In this document: positions 11,760 through 23,356 of the stretch, one piece after another | How positions within the stretch are numbered: position 1 is the stretch's first letter | How the letters are laid out: every line of letters begins with the position of its first letter | Assembly: GCA_038503065.1 (NCBI GenBank) | Contig: JBCAMK010000002.1 | Span: 3,534,001 to 3,598,000 of the forward strand | Length of the DNA stretch: 64,000 nt | Origin: Paragyromitra xinjiangensis | Taxonomy: Eukaryota > Ascomycota > Pezizomycetes > Pezizales > Discinaceae | Reading direction: 5' to 3' | The notes under the pieces: model-generated | What the model saw: the letters and a program-made list of their open reading frames with translations, nothing else | Told to the model about the DNA's origin: nothing | The model's database searches: none | Translations under genes and position numbers: made by a program

Positions 11760-14700
11760 TCTGGGGGTCGTCGTGATGGGAGGTTGTTGTGGCCCTGCAG
11801 GGAGGTTTAGATGGGGGGATATTGAATGGATTGTGGAAGCTTAGTTTGTGAGGCTCAATTGATCCTTGCTTGGTTGATATGCGTGACCAGGGCCTTCCAC
11901 TTCGTCAGCAACACCCACCCCACTTAATTCTCTACACAACATCTGCTGGAATCAACGAAAACGAGAAGGAGAGTCATTTGTATCAATTATTGAGAATTTC
12001 AGCTTATCAACAAACAAATATTTCATCCTCGATAACTAGGAACAGCATAACCTAGCTGTAACATGACGAATGCCTCCTGCACCGGCAGTTTCATTGACAT
12101 CAGCGGCTAACTTCAACAACCACCTGCTCCAAAAAGCAATTGAAGTTCCTAGCTAACTTTCGAACTCAGTATATACTGTACTATTACCTAGTCTATCCTA
12201 TAGTTGAGCGTTACCTGTTTATCTCGCTGGCTGTGAACTACAACTGACTTGACCAATACTATGAAAGTTATTCCCAGAAACAGTGTACACGGAAGAATAC
12301 ATCCTCAAGAACGGGGTCCCTATTGGAGAGACATGTCTATGAAGGAGCTTCATGGTACTTCTCACAATATAATGCATGAACGAAATCAAGCGTTATTTGA
12401 TTATGATCGACAACATCTTCTTCATTTCACCATATGTTCTTTCTTAGAACCCGCCTGACAGAATATTATGCCGAGTGCATGGCGGAGCTTATCTGCTACT
12501 TAACAGGGAACTATTCTTCCCGGGGGAGCGATTTTGATGTCATGATAGCCCGAAAAATGGCCGGAATCTCTTCTGTTTGCGATAGTAGGCAAGAGTTATT
12601 GCCTACTTGCTTTGACTCCCCGGGGGGATATTTATTTTACAGTAGGTCGGCAGCGATGTTGTGGGTCATGCCCCTACACCAATATCTCTAGGGAATCAAT
12701 GCTTGCTTAATCAAGAACTTTGATGGTTTGCACATTTCTCATGACCGAGAAGGTTTTCCTGATAAACGAGTTGTTTGAACTAGTAGCGAAGCTTGCTCGC
12801 ACTTTGCAAATCTCCAGAATCTACGTAGTTCTCTAGAGCTATTTGCTTTGGCTCGTAAGAATTTCCTTTTTCTACACAGTTGATCGTATACAGTAGCTGA
12901 CTCAGTTCTAGATAGAAAATAAATGAGTGCATTGGTGGCTGGCTGTCGCCAGAATCGGTGACGCGCCAGCGACAAAAACCACGCCATGCGATCCACACCC
13001 CACGGGGCAAAAAGGATAATCTTGAACTCGACATTTAAACCAAAATTTAGACCAGGCGGAGTAGTCTCGCAATCGACGTCCACTCTAAACATCAACACCC
13101 AATCTAGGAAGGATTGCCACGTGACGAGTCGGTAGCGAGACTATAGGCGGAGCTTTTCAAAGTTCCCAGGTTTACGCGCTGGTATCCAATGTTTCACATG
13201 CCAGGAACAAATACCAATATCGTTAGGTCCTAGTTAGTATCGTATTCGATGGTACAGGTCTGAATTTTGGACGAGGAAGCCCGTACATTCCCTCCAATCA
13301 CATGTTGCCATTGCCAAATTCATATCCCAGCAAGCTATCGAGATGGACTATATTACGACCGTAAAGTAATTCCTTCGCCTTTCAAGGGTGATGGAGAGGT
13401 GTTTCGCCATTCAGTCTTATTACCCATGGGATCTCTAGGTTATTGACTACATAAGTTTGACAACCTCCCTTCCGAATTTAGACTTAATTGAGGCAAAACG
13501 ACGAAAGGATGGAACAAGTAGGATTGCCGAGGAATCTCACGACCTTGCAAAGGTGTTACTCTGCAACTACATGATTCGGACAGCTGTCAGAAGAGCACCT
13601 ATTCACCTTCACAGATTTAACCCATAGGATCACTGCATGAGAAGTCGACCACGGCGTGTTTTCATCACAAGGATATATGTAGCTATGCGAGTACATTTTT
13701 GATTCAGCGGAACATCGACTGATGGAATTCAATCATTTCCCATCAATCGATACAAGATCCCGTGATTCGCTAGCCGTCTCCATTGTCTATTGTGAGTTGC
13801 TGGGGACAGGCTAGTATCAAAGAGAGCCATATGCATCAAATGGTAGTTTCTAACCTCTTTATCATACGATCTTTCGGAGGTGGACTTTCTAACTGGTTTA
13901 AATAGTTACATTAAGTTACAGCTTAGAAACAAAGCTCAACGCGAAATGGAAAGATATATCAGAGTGTTTTAGCTGTGAGGGAAGAATATCCTCATCTTGT
14001 TTTGAATAATTTAAATGACTCATTTAGTCATCCTCAACTCAACTCTCACAACTAAACGTTTCGTTTTTAGGGCCTGTTGGAATTTTCTTTCCCCGGAAAT
14101 AAATGTTAAGCTCGATAACCGCTGGTGCACATGTCCATTAGTAAGTGTGCTCTTAATTTTTAGTTGCACTATAGGAAGCCTTTGAAGAAGGTCGAGAGGG
14201 AAAAAGCTAATTAGAGAAACTTAAAGATGCATTTCTCATAACTTTTGTTTTTCTCACAACACAACACCGAGATCCCTGCCTAGCTACAATTCCGACTTCC
14301 ACCACTACCTTACTTGATGAACCTTGCCCTCCATCAAAGCACTGGATTTGTGAGAGCTAGGCTATACATGACTTATGGTATTAGAAAATTCAGAAAGGAA
14401 AACAGCCCGGTGAAAGATTAATAAGAAACTAGATGCATTTATTGAGGCTAAACCGACTGCAACTGGATATTCCCGAGGAACAGAGTATTGTTGTATTATT
14501 GGGAGCACGTAGGGAGGAATAGAGGACTCGATTGCTTGCTTGCTGGGTGGGCATACGGCCCCTATCCAAATAGCTCTCTCGGGTGCCCGAGTGCCCGTGT
14601 GCCCGTGTGCTCGGGTACCTGTCTCTCAATCATTTCCGACTCCGAAGGGCCAAGCCTCGTATTAGGAAGCATCTCCAACAAGTATGTTTCTCTATGATGC

Positions 14701-15478
14701 GAATACATAGGATATACTACGTATACTTGTAGTAGTAATTAGAAGCTGGATGCCTCATGCTTGTATCAAGACAGTACACTGGGTGGATGAGATTGTGGTG
14801 GAACAGCATTAATACGAGCTGTTCATAAGTAGCTAGCTGTGTATGGCATTATAATCAAGAGGCTTCGACCCCCACCGACGAACCAGCTAAGGATAGTACT
14901 GGGAGATGCTCACTTTGGCAAGGAGCTCCACCCACCCACCCCCCCGGAACCCGAAGGCTAAATACAATTTGACCCAGAACTCAATTTCTTCTATTTCGGT
15001 TGGTAATAGGTTGTTGCTTCAGAATATTTTAAGAAGTTGTAACGGACCGGTGGCGGAATTGCATGCCTTTAAATGATAGGATCCAAAGAGATAAGTTAGC
15101 CACGAGGTAGGGTTGATATAAGTCTAAGGATAAAATTCATGCAGGTTTGTTTAATCTTGGACGTGTAATTATTCTGTCAAGGAGAACGTGGGGATTGAAA
15201 GACATAACGCATTCTACAGAGACGAAGGAATTGGATACATCAAAATCCTGCGCTTGTGGGTATGCGTAAATACGTGTACTTTAATGGAATCAATCTCTCT
15301 ATAATGAGATCCAATTTGAGGTGCCAGGAATATCGAGTGATGGATCATGATGTTTTGCCCATCGTTATCAGATCTTCCTCCGCCAAGGGATCGGATGGCG
15401 AACCTTCCCATCACGACAACAACAAAGCTTCACCTTCACTCAGAGCCGCAGCTATCACGAACTTCCACCCTCGCGAAA
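11760..15478. other. Long intergenic region without a recognised gene
   Basis: Short frames around 12249-12691 (69 and 85 aa) show no known motif. A 9-bp perfect stem (AGTAGGCAA/TTGCCTACT, 6-nt loop) lies at 12584-12607. A short GTGCCCG tandem with flanking CCCGAG/CTCGGG arms lies near 14580-14620. Much of 13100-15200 is AT-rich with stops in all frames. The stretch from 15200 is the promoter of the U1-C gene. Confidence 0.5.
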
Positions 15479-16406
15479 ATGCCTAAATGTGAGTTCACCT
15501 CCCACCCCTGAATACGAGAAAACAATTCACTAACATCTTCTAGTCTTCTGTAAATTCTAATCCGCTCCACGCGCGCCTCCGTTGCGAAGCTAACGAATCT
15601 CAAACAGGCGACTATTGCGACGTCTACCTAACACACGACTCTATCAGCGTCCGCAAAGCCCACAATAGCGGTCGTAATCATCTTCGTAATGTTGTTGAAT
15701 ATTACCAACGTATGCTCCTCCTCTTCGCTCTTGTTTCCTCCCTTTACAGCACTGACAGGCGGCGCGCTTTAGAAATCGGCCACGAGAAGGCCCAGTCTGT
15801 AATCGACTCCATCACCTCCTCATATGCAGCCGAAGGCCAATCCATGCCTGGCCTCCCCAACGGGATGCCCGGGATGTCAGGTATGCCCGGAATGCCAGGT
15901 ATGCCAGGTATGCCCGGAATGCCCGGAATGCCTGGAATGCCCGGAATGCCTGGAATGCCAATGCCCGGTATGCCCGGACAAGCCGGGTTCCCGCCACCAC
16001 CATTTGGGTTCCCACGTAAGTTGCTTCTCCCCTCCTCGAAATTCTAGCTAACAAATTTCTAGCGCGTCCCGGTCAAGGATTCCCCCCACCTCCCTTCGGG
16101 TTCCCTCTGCCTGGCCAACCCGGTGCACTCCCGCCACCCCCGCGTCCTGGCATGCCCCCGTTTCCGCCACTACCTGGAGCAGCTGGATTTCCTCCTCCGC
16201 AGTTTCCGGGTGGGCTCCCGCCCCCGCCAGGTGGTGATCAGAGTATGGGCGGGATGATCCCGCCACCGATGATGGGAGGGATGCCGCCGCCTATGCCGGG
16301 GATGATGGTGCCCCCACCAGGAGGTGTGTTGAGTCCGCCGCCACCAGGAGGGTTTCCACCACCAATGGGGGGACCACCAGGGTATGGGCCGCCGGGAGGG
16401 AAGTAG
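15479..16406 (+). CDS. YHC1: U1 small nuclear ribonucleoprotein C
   Basis: Exons 15479-15488, 15544-15549, 15608-15709, 15773-16015 and 16063-16406 encode 234 aa. The N-terminus [17 protein letters not shown], followed by KAHNSGRNH, is the U1-C zinc finger (C6, C9, and histidines near 24 and 30). [16 protein letters not shown] follows, then a long Gly/Met/Pro tail with GMPGM repeats. U1-C stabilises pairing of U1 snRNA with 5' splice sites. The second exon is only 6 nt (TCTTCT) between a TAG acceptor and a GTAAAT donor. Without it neither the frame nor the invariant FFCDYC spacing is kept. Introns are 55, 58, 63 and 47 bp. The Pro/Met-rich tail is longer than in yeast but usual for filamentous fungi and animals. 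Confidence 0.93.
15859..15980 (+). repeat. GMPGM-coding tandem repeat in U1-C
   Basis: Units of 9 bp, close to GGTATGCCC or GGAATGCCC, are repeated in frame inside exon 4 of the U1-C gene and encode Gly-Met-Pro. Units differ mainly at third positions (CCC, CCT, CCA), which points to selection on the protein. Slippage could make the copy number variable between strains. Confidence 0.8.
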
Positions 16407-16915
16407 TGCTGTAGATAGAGTAGGGGAGAGGATGGAAAGAAGAGGGAGAGACTGTGTGGAGAGGTAAGTTGCTAAGGTAGGATAGTTGTGGAACGAAATT
16501 AAAAAGGGTTCGGTCAGTCGATTGTACTTTGTTGTTTTTCTTCATTTCCGTTATTTTCGTCTGTTTTTCTTAGTACTCACTAGTTTCTTACCCCTTATCA
16601 GCTCTTGAATTAATGTCCGTATTCCCGTCACGCCAACATAAAGATATTCTGTACTTCTAGACTTTCTAAAATGATTTAACGGAGGGGAGTCACAAGTAGT
16701 TGGGCTTCTTTGTGGCCTGTTTTTCGTTACTGAATTGCGGCTTCACATGTAATTTCGGACATCAAGCATAAGGCACGAGATATCAGCTTCTCTGAGCTCC
16801 TTTACTGCTGCATTTGGGTTTCTATTCCGCAGAATCTCTTGGCATATACTTAGCATATGCTTGGCATTACTTCTAAGGATACTCTCCTTATAAGGATAGG
16901 GTGTTGAGTCCTGAT

Positions 16916-16945
16916 ACTGTTCTTATAGGGTGATTGTACTATACT
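16916..16945 (+). repeat. Solo end of the 1278-1454 TIR family
   Basis: This segment matches the right end at 1425-1454 at 24 of 30 positions, and the differences are mostly transitions. The shared core is TGTTCTTATAG, then GATTGTACT. No facing partner end was found nearby, so it is probably a truncated or heavily mutated relic. Confidence 0.45.
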
Positions 16946-17370
16946 CACTAGCGAAGTAGCGATAGATTAAGGTCAAGAGGCCAAGTATATTCAAAGACTA
17001 CATTTATGCCCCAACGCCCAGCTTCAATAGGGTATAAAAAGCAGCTATGAGGTCGGCTAATAAACCAAAACCAGTCTAGAAAACCTCGCATTGATGGGGT
17101 TGATCTTGGAATTGGCATCGATTTGTACCTCGGCTTAGGGATTTTAGGATACGGCTGGATTTTGTATTGGTAATGTGCAACATTATAGAAATGCCCTAAC
17201 ATCTAATCCACGGCCTTTCTGTATCTCTTAACCCACTTGCTCCCACCGATACAATTTAGTTCCACGTCAAGAGGTCACATGGGCAATTTAGGAGCACCAG
17301 GATAGCTGTGCCACACGTTTTGGTGGAGTTTCTTGTGAGGCCTGCGTGAGCCCACAATCCCTTTTAGCCA

Positions 17371-17641
17371 GTAAACTACACCAGGATAAGTGTTACTACG
17401 ACGTACTACTCATTACCTCTCGGCCATGGATACCTCACCTCTTTCAACTTCACGGACATTATCGAACAAGCTAAAGCAATCATCAACCACTACCTGGATA
17501 AAACACAAAATATACTTAAAGTTTTGCTGAATCATGCCCCCTGGCTGTCTGGCCGTCGCAATATCGCCCATGATATCATTGCACACCATGACCCTGGGGC
17601 CCTCGCCGACTACTACATCCGATCCCTTTTGTTCCCGCGTA
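17371..17641 (+). pseudogene. Orphan exon-like coding fragment
   Basis: A frame open for about 104 codons has no ATG. It reads like a folded, amphipathic protein segment (FTDIIEQAKAIINHYL, HAPWLSGRRNIAHDII, HHDPGALADYYIRSLL) and ends at a good splice donor (CGC|GTAAGA). Codon use (C-ending codons) resembles the real genes here, not the AT-rich flanks. I do not recognise the family. It may be one exon of an undetected gene or the remnant of a gene whose other exons have decayed. Confidence 0.35.
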
Positions 17642-19380
17642 AGATCCTTCCTCGCTTACTTAGACTTCTAGTGTAGTTATAGCGACCATGGTGATGGGTT
17701 TAGGCCTCCACCGAGTACGTGAGATATAGGAAGGTATATACGATTAGGGTAACGAAAAGAACGTAATCAAGGCTGGGGATAAGATCACTTCTAGCGAAGG
17801 GCTATTTACTCAGGCAGGGATTTCAAGTAAGGTTTAGAGCAGTAAGCTTTATTCTAACTCCGAGAAGTGAAGACGTCTAGCAGCCTCTAGAGATGCTATG
17901 CTCCGTGAAGATACTGCACCCTGCTGACGTACGAATCGTTCGTCATAACCTTAGGGGTTGGATACGTAAATGAATTTACTACTACTGCGTACTAATCATA
18001 CATTATCACTCGATAATTTTGTTTCACTCATTTAACCGGCGAATTGCCATATTCACAGTAAGCCTCAACCAACAATATTAAGAAGCCTGCGAAGCCAACT
18101 CTCCCTTGGCTAAGATCAAATAGCTAGTTCCCTAAGATACATGCTATCGCGATCTATAATCTGTATACGGATTTAATTCCGCTTAACCATCGCAATAAAA
18201 TCAGCCCACCCCGACTATATCCGAAATCGCCACATACACTCGAGAACACCTTATTTCATCGCACCAAATCACATCAACCACCAATTCGTTCACTACACCT
18301 GATATATATACAATCCCGCCCTAACATCGCCCCCCCCAAAAACCAGCATGACCGTAGCATTTAATGACGATCCAAGGAGCAAAAAACAACTATAAAACAC
18401 GGGAGAGAATGCAACTACAAATCATATGAAACAAAATACCAACATGAAACATAAGACGTGAGAGGAGCGATTGAAATTTTAAAGAGTGAGTGGGGTGTGG
18501 AGTTATATATAACCTTTATTATGAGCTCCCCAGAGCTTAGCACAAAGCGGCCATAGGATGGAGAACGAAAAGTAAGTCGAAGTGTTCCGTTGCTTGTAGG
18601 TTGTATCTTTCGGTATCCGTTTCGCCAGCTAGTTTCAAGCATGAAGGAGACAAGAGGGAAGGTCAATGATTGGACTGCCCACAAGAGCAGATATAGTCAA
18701 GGCACAGATCCATATGCGTGGAGAGGTAGTATCCGAAAAACCAATCGGCGAGAGTAAAGGGGAAGCAAAAGCGGGGAAGTGGGGGTTCTCGACTATTCAT
18801 CTCCGACGGTCATCCAAGAAAAATAACAAGTAGCAAGAAGCAGAAAACCCATCCAGAAGAAACCAAATCATAATACAAGAAGTGAAAAAAAAGAATAAAC
18901 TCCAAGAGATACTTAATAAGTAGATCAAGTAAAACCCCCGAGGGAACCTAAAAGCCTAAAAAGAGGAAATAGAAAACAAGCAAAGGTTGTTCCACTTTCT
19001 CTTTTATTCTCTTGATGCCCCATCCAATCGCCAAAGCCACCATTTTTCTTACTTGACCGATTCAACAGCCAGTGCCTTGTCCATTAACAACAAAAGCCAA
19101 ATACTTTTATTTAACCCATTTGGCACTTTATCGCTTCTTGTCCCTACCACTTCTCCAACGCCACCACTTGTTGTTTATCTTGGCAGGCCAGCACCCGCAC
19201 CGGCCATCCCTGAAAGCCTGTTTGTCAATTGCGGATACTTCTCTTGTACCTACAGATTTTGGAGGAACACCACAATTAGTATCATAGCCATTTGACGTAA
19301 ATAGAAAGACGATTGTAATAACAATAGGATTAACAGAAACTCAGGAATCGACAAGGTATTAACATCTGGCCCGAAAGCCT

Positions 19381-21540
19381 TCAAGTCATGTGGGTGTGAT
19401 TTAAATTCATCATAGTGGAAGCGCACGAAGGAGCGAAAACGGCTGGAGCCCAGGAAAGAACGGGATTAGTGCCTACCTCAAGTTGTGTCCTGGTAGCCTC
19501 AGCATACGACAAGGCATTCACAATTTCTCCCTCGGTCCTGGATAACGTGGCAGCCCTCTCAAAGTACTTCAGCGCTTCATTTACTCGGCCCTGCTGCAGA
19601 AGCAACTGTGCCATTGTCGCTACGGCGATATCACAATCCGGATCGACTACATGTTTCGTTAGCAACTAAACAATTAGACTAACATCTAGTATGACGTACT
19701 AATGAGAGCCCGTTCACACAGCTTCTCAGCTTCGGCAAAGTCCTGTTTCCACTGGAATAGAGCGAGTGCCTTGTTAATAAGTGGTAAAACGTTCATAGCC
19801 ATTGGCTTCACTGTTCGCTCCATCTCAACCGCTGTGTCGAACCTCTCAATAGCCTCCTGGTACTTTTGCTGATCAAGCAGAAGTTCTCCATAGTAGTTGT
19901 ACACGTCTGGGGTCTTGTCAAAGTTCTTGATGCACCTTCGGAATGTTGCCATCGAGGACGCGACCGATCCCATTTTGTATTGTGTAACACCAAGTTGAAT
20001 GTGCGAGAAGATGAAGTCCCTGTCAAGGTCAATCGACTTCTGATAGTCCTTAGCAGCTTCCGCAAATTCGCCGAGAATGAAGTGGAGCTGTGCTCTATGG
20101 TAGTAGATATCTGGATCTTCGGGGTTTTGCTCAAGGGCTGTAGTAAAGTCCATGGAAGCACCATCGCGATCACCTGCGGCCGTTGTTATTTTTTGCTTAT
20201 TTCGAGTGCAAATCGGTGATCTAGAAACCTACCAAGTTCCAAAAGCATACTTGCTCGCTTGATATAGCTTTGTGTCAACTCGGGATCGATTTGGATGCTC
20301 CTGTTCAGGTCTTCCAAGGCATCTGACGGATCTCCCCTCAAATATTTGAAAGTACCCCTCCAGTTCAGTGCGTATGCCTCATGGGTTGTGCCTAGTTCCA
20401 TAGCTTTTTCGAACTCCTGTCCCGCTTCTTCATATCCGTCAACAGTCTTCCTATCCACAGCCGCAAGCCCAGCCCTCAGGTGGTAATCGCCGGTACCCTC
20501 TCCCAGGGAAGCCGAATCCTCGAGGCCTGGTGGAGGAGGTTTCTGCCTGAAACTTTGTAGGTAGTTGGAGACGAAGGTGCATGACGGCAATTTCTTGGGT
20601 CTTTCTGCTAACATCGCTTTTCCTTTCGCTTCAGCAACCTTCTTCAGCAACCTCTCCACGCTCTGTGCAGAAGCCTCATTCCTAAACCCATCAATAATGC
20701 AGCTGGCCGTAAAGTCGAGCAAAGCAGAGCTATAATTCTCAAGTTGCTCGTAGGCATGGGCTCGGCGGTTAAGTGCCTTTACATATTCTGGATCTAATGC
20801 GATGGCTGCAGTCGTATCCTCAACAACCTTTTCCCATTTCCCAAGAGCATTGTAGCATGCAGAACGGTTGGAGTAGAAAATAGGGTCGGCTTTGCAAAGT
20901 ATGGCTTTGCTATATAATTCAATAGCTAGGTCAAAATCTTTGCTGCCATAGGCCTTGTTGCCGGCGACTTTGAGTTTTCCGGCATACTCTTTTTTTTGCT
21001 GGGTTTGGGGATGCAAGTTAAACAACCGCACCACCTTAAGACGAAAAGTGTAGGACAAGATACCTCAGGTGTTAGAGTCTTCAAAATTTCTTCATCAACC
21101 TCCGGGAGAGTATCTGCTGGTTCTGGAGGCGGGGACTGAGTTTCTGAAACATATGAAATATTGTTAGCATATGAGCGCCCGCAGTACGTCATCCCCCACA
21201 ACGATAAGCCAACCAAAAGAATCAAAGGCCAACACCACAGTGACGGAAACCGCAATTGAAAGATCTCACCCTCAGAAACCTGCTTGTCCTTTGACGATGC
21301 CTTATCTTTTATATCCTTCCGTCGGTCCTTCTTTGACTTTCCTCCCTTGCTAGACTCTCCCGACTGCGACAAGTAGTATATCCCACCGGCTCCAGCAACC
21401 ACTACAACGGCACCGATAGTGTAGACAACAGCCTTGTTTTCTGAAGCATATGTTGTCAGGCGAGTCCACAGTGACGAAGAGTCCGATGGAGGAAGGCCAA
21501 CGGAACGGACACCAACCGAAGGGAGGGGAGGAGCCGACAT
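19381..21540 (-). CDS. TOM70: Mitochondrial import receptor TOM70
   Basis: Exons 21540-21270, 21143-21064, 20998-20233, 20173-19700 and 19646-19381 join in phase to about 618 aa, the usual Tom70 size. The N-terminus has a single membrane anchor (about 37-55, [20 protein letters not shown]) followed by a Lys/Ser-rich linker. A clamp-type TPR domain comes next ([63 protein letters not shown]) and then a run of further TPRs to the C-terminus. Tom70 sits in the mitochondrial outer membrane and receives carrier-type preproteins from Hsp70/Hsp90. The last intron was placed with acceptor CATGTAG and branch GCTAAC, giving [19 protein letters not shown] as in the family. The C-terminus is uncertain: a donor-like GTAGGC at 19476 might splice out the last 36 or so codons. 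Confidence 0.9.
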
Positions 21541-23048
21541 TATGAATATGAGAGACGAAGGAAAGAGAAGGGATGGCTAATTGGGCAGTAGCGGTGGGGG
21601 GATGGAGGGGAAGTTGATGCAGACGAGGTGGCAGCAGATGAAGATGGAGATGATTAAGATGATGACGGACGGCCACTGGCAGCAGCGATAGAGATGTTGT
21701 TAAGAAGCGGATGGATGAATGGACAGATGGAGGGGGAGCGGAGGGAAACAGACGATGGAACTCGATTGATGGTACGTGCACGGGTGTTTCGCAGTCTATG
21801 ATGCGTTGCTGCCCTCCTCCCTTCCTTGCCCACTGATTTTTTTTCTCCGCAGCGGCGGCGCACACAACCCCTCGCCTCAACACTTCGGCCAAAACACCCC
21901 GCCAGGAGTCCTCGGCACTGATTACCTGCGCTGTTGGGGTTCCTGGAACCTCATTATTTCTGTTGCTTCCCCCTGCTTTCGCGACTTCGCTTCCCCGCCT
22001 TTCTCATCCAACATGCGCGATCATTTCTGTGGGTGCGTTTCTCTCTGTTTCTCTCGTGTTCGGCCAGTGCAGCATGATAGGTTATCACCAGACCCCTCTA
22101 CCTTCCTTGTCACAAATCGATCTAACCTACGGTATCTACCCTATGCAGGATCCAGCCAAGCTTCGGCTCGGATCAAAATATTTTCCTGCGCCTCACGTGA
22201 ACCCTGGAGTTTCTCGTGGGAAAACGTGTAGATAGTATGCATAAATATGATATTAGGTTATTGTATGGGGTCGGAGTCGGAGTTGGGGGGAGGTCACCAG
22301 TGTTCAAACATGCTGGTGGATATCACCGCCTGACTCCGCCCTAGATTGTTGCAGATCTTGAGATTTCCCGGTCGCCAAAATATATATCACAAGCAGGCTT
22401 CGATCTCTTGTTCTTTTGAAAGATAATCAGCTGTTTCGATGGTTATACGCGCCTTGCATAGACGGGAATAGTCTGTTTAAAGCCGGATGTCCGCGGCCAG
22501 AGCTTTTAAGGCCCCCCCTCAGAACTTGCGGACAATAATACCGGACTTTTGGCCGTGGTTTTTATGTATTCAAGGTCTTTATAAATTTTGATCCCGATGT
22601 CACTAGCTGCAAATCTGCAAATTTCCTGTCTCCGCTTTCCAGACACACGATCATTTCCCTGTATTACCATGGAAACGATCATCTAAAGAGAACGAAATTA
22701 CCAGATCGAGTAGTTATGTCAAAGCGTATTCGCGACCTCGACTTACGAAATCTTTAGCCCAGGATCCAAGTCGAGAGGCCCCTGGTATGAACACTTGTTA
22801 GCTGGACTTATTTGTTTGCTGCAGTTATCAGTATAAACCTAAATTTTTAAAAAGCTGGATTGTCTGTTTCCACTCCGATAAATCGTGTACCTAAAAACCA
22901 AAACAAGAAACTATAATTAATTAAGATCACGTTTTTTCGTGAACCCACCACAACAGTAATATAGCACGCGTAATATCACCCACCTGAGGTGCGCATGCCT
23001 ACCTGTCAACCAACCTTCTAAACCTCACTACACCCCTCCAACCACAAC
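21541..23048. promoter_or_regulatory. Divergent intergenic region between TOM70 and SOM1
   Basis: The first 350 bp upstream of TOM70 are polypurine on the + strand, as in many fungal leaders. A CACGTG E-box-like site lies near 22194. The middle is AT-rich. Open frames around 21776-22235 look random. No gene is supported. Confidence 0.4.
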
Positions 23049-23356
23049 ATGGGCATCCCCACAACCACATTTCCCTCCTCCCAGCTCCACCAACGTCTTC
23101 AAACAGACGTGCGCACAGGCCATCGTCGCAAGTCTCCTATTGAAGACCTTTCAAAATGTCCATTGGTCGAAATGTTGCAGTGGGACTGCCAAGTTGAAGG
23201 CGAAGAGATACGGTGCTGGCCTATCGAGAGGCTATTTCGGAAGTACGTGGCTTCTTTTCTTCACTTCATGCATAAAGATTGGGTGTTGATGGGGCATGGT
23301 GGGTTAGGTGTAAGGATGTTACGGTGGAGGTTACGGCGGTGGAGGTGCGGCGGTAG
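23049..23356 (+). CDS. SOM1: Mitochondrial inner membrane peptidase complex subunit Som1
   Basis: Exons 23049-23242 and 23308-23356 encode 80 aa. The conserved Som1 segment is present: KCPLVEMLQWDCQ, then IRCWPIERLFRKC, with the spaced cysteines of the family (C38, C47, C56, and C65 across the junction). Som1 works with the inner membrane peptidase Imp1, which processes proteins sorted to the intermembrane space. The 65-bp intron (23243-23307, GTACGT donor, TTAG acceptor) joins RK to CKDVTVEVTAVEVRR, the expected ending. Reading straight through instead gives a Trp/Arg-rich tail unlike the family. Eighty residues is normal for a fungal Som1. Confidence 0.85.

Larger units (their letters stand above)
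16407..19380. other. Long intergenic region, degenerate repeats
   Basis: Contains the solo TIR end at 16916-16945 and the exon-like fragment at 17371-17641. The part from about 17700 to 18300 is AT-rich with dense stops. No intact gene is recognised. Confidence 0.5.

Noticed and set aside
12249..12691. Two consecutive short frames (69 and 85 aa) as a spliced gene
   Set aside because: No splice pair joins them in phase at a plausible intron length, and no conserved motif is seen.
15859..15980. CRISPR-like periodic repeat
   Set aside because: There are no spacers; it is an in-frame coding microsatellite in a eukaryotic gene.
15812..16054. Frames opposite and out of phase over the GMPGM repeat
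   Set aside because: Periodic sequence keeps all frames open; the U1-C frame is fixed by its zinc finger and intron phases.
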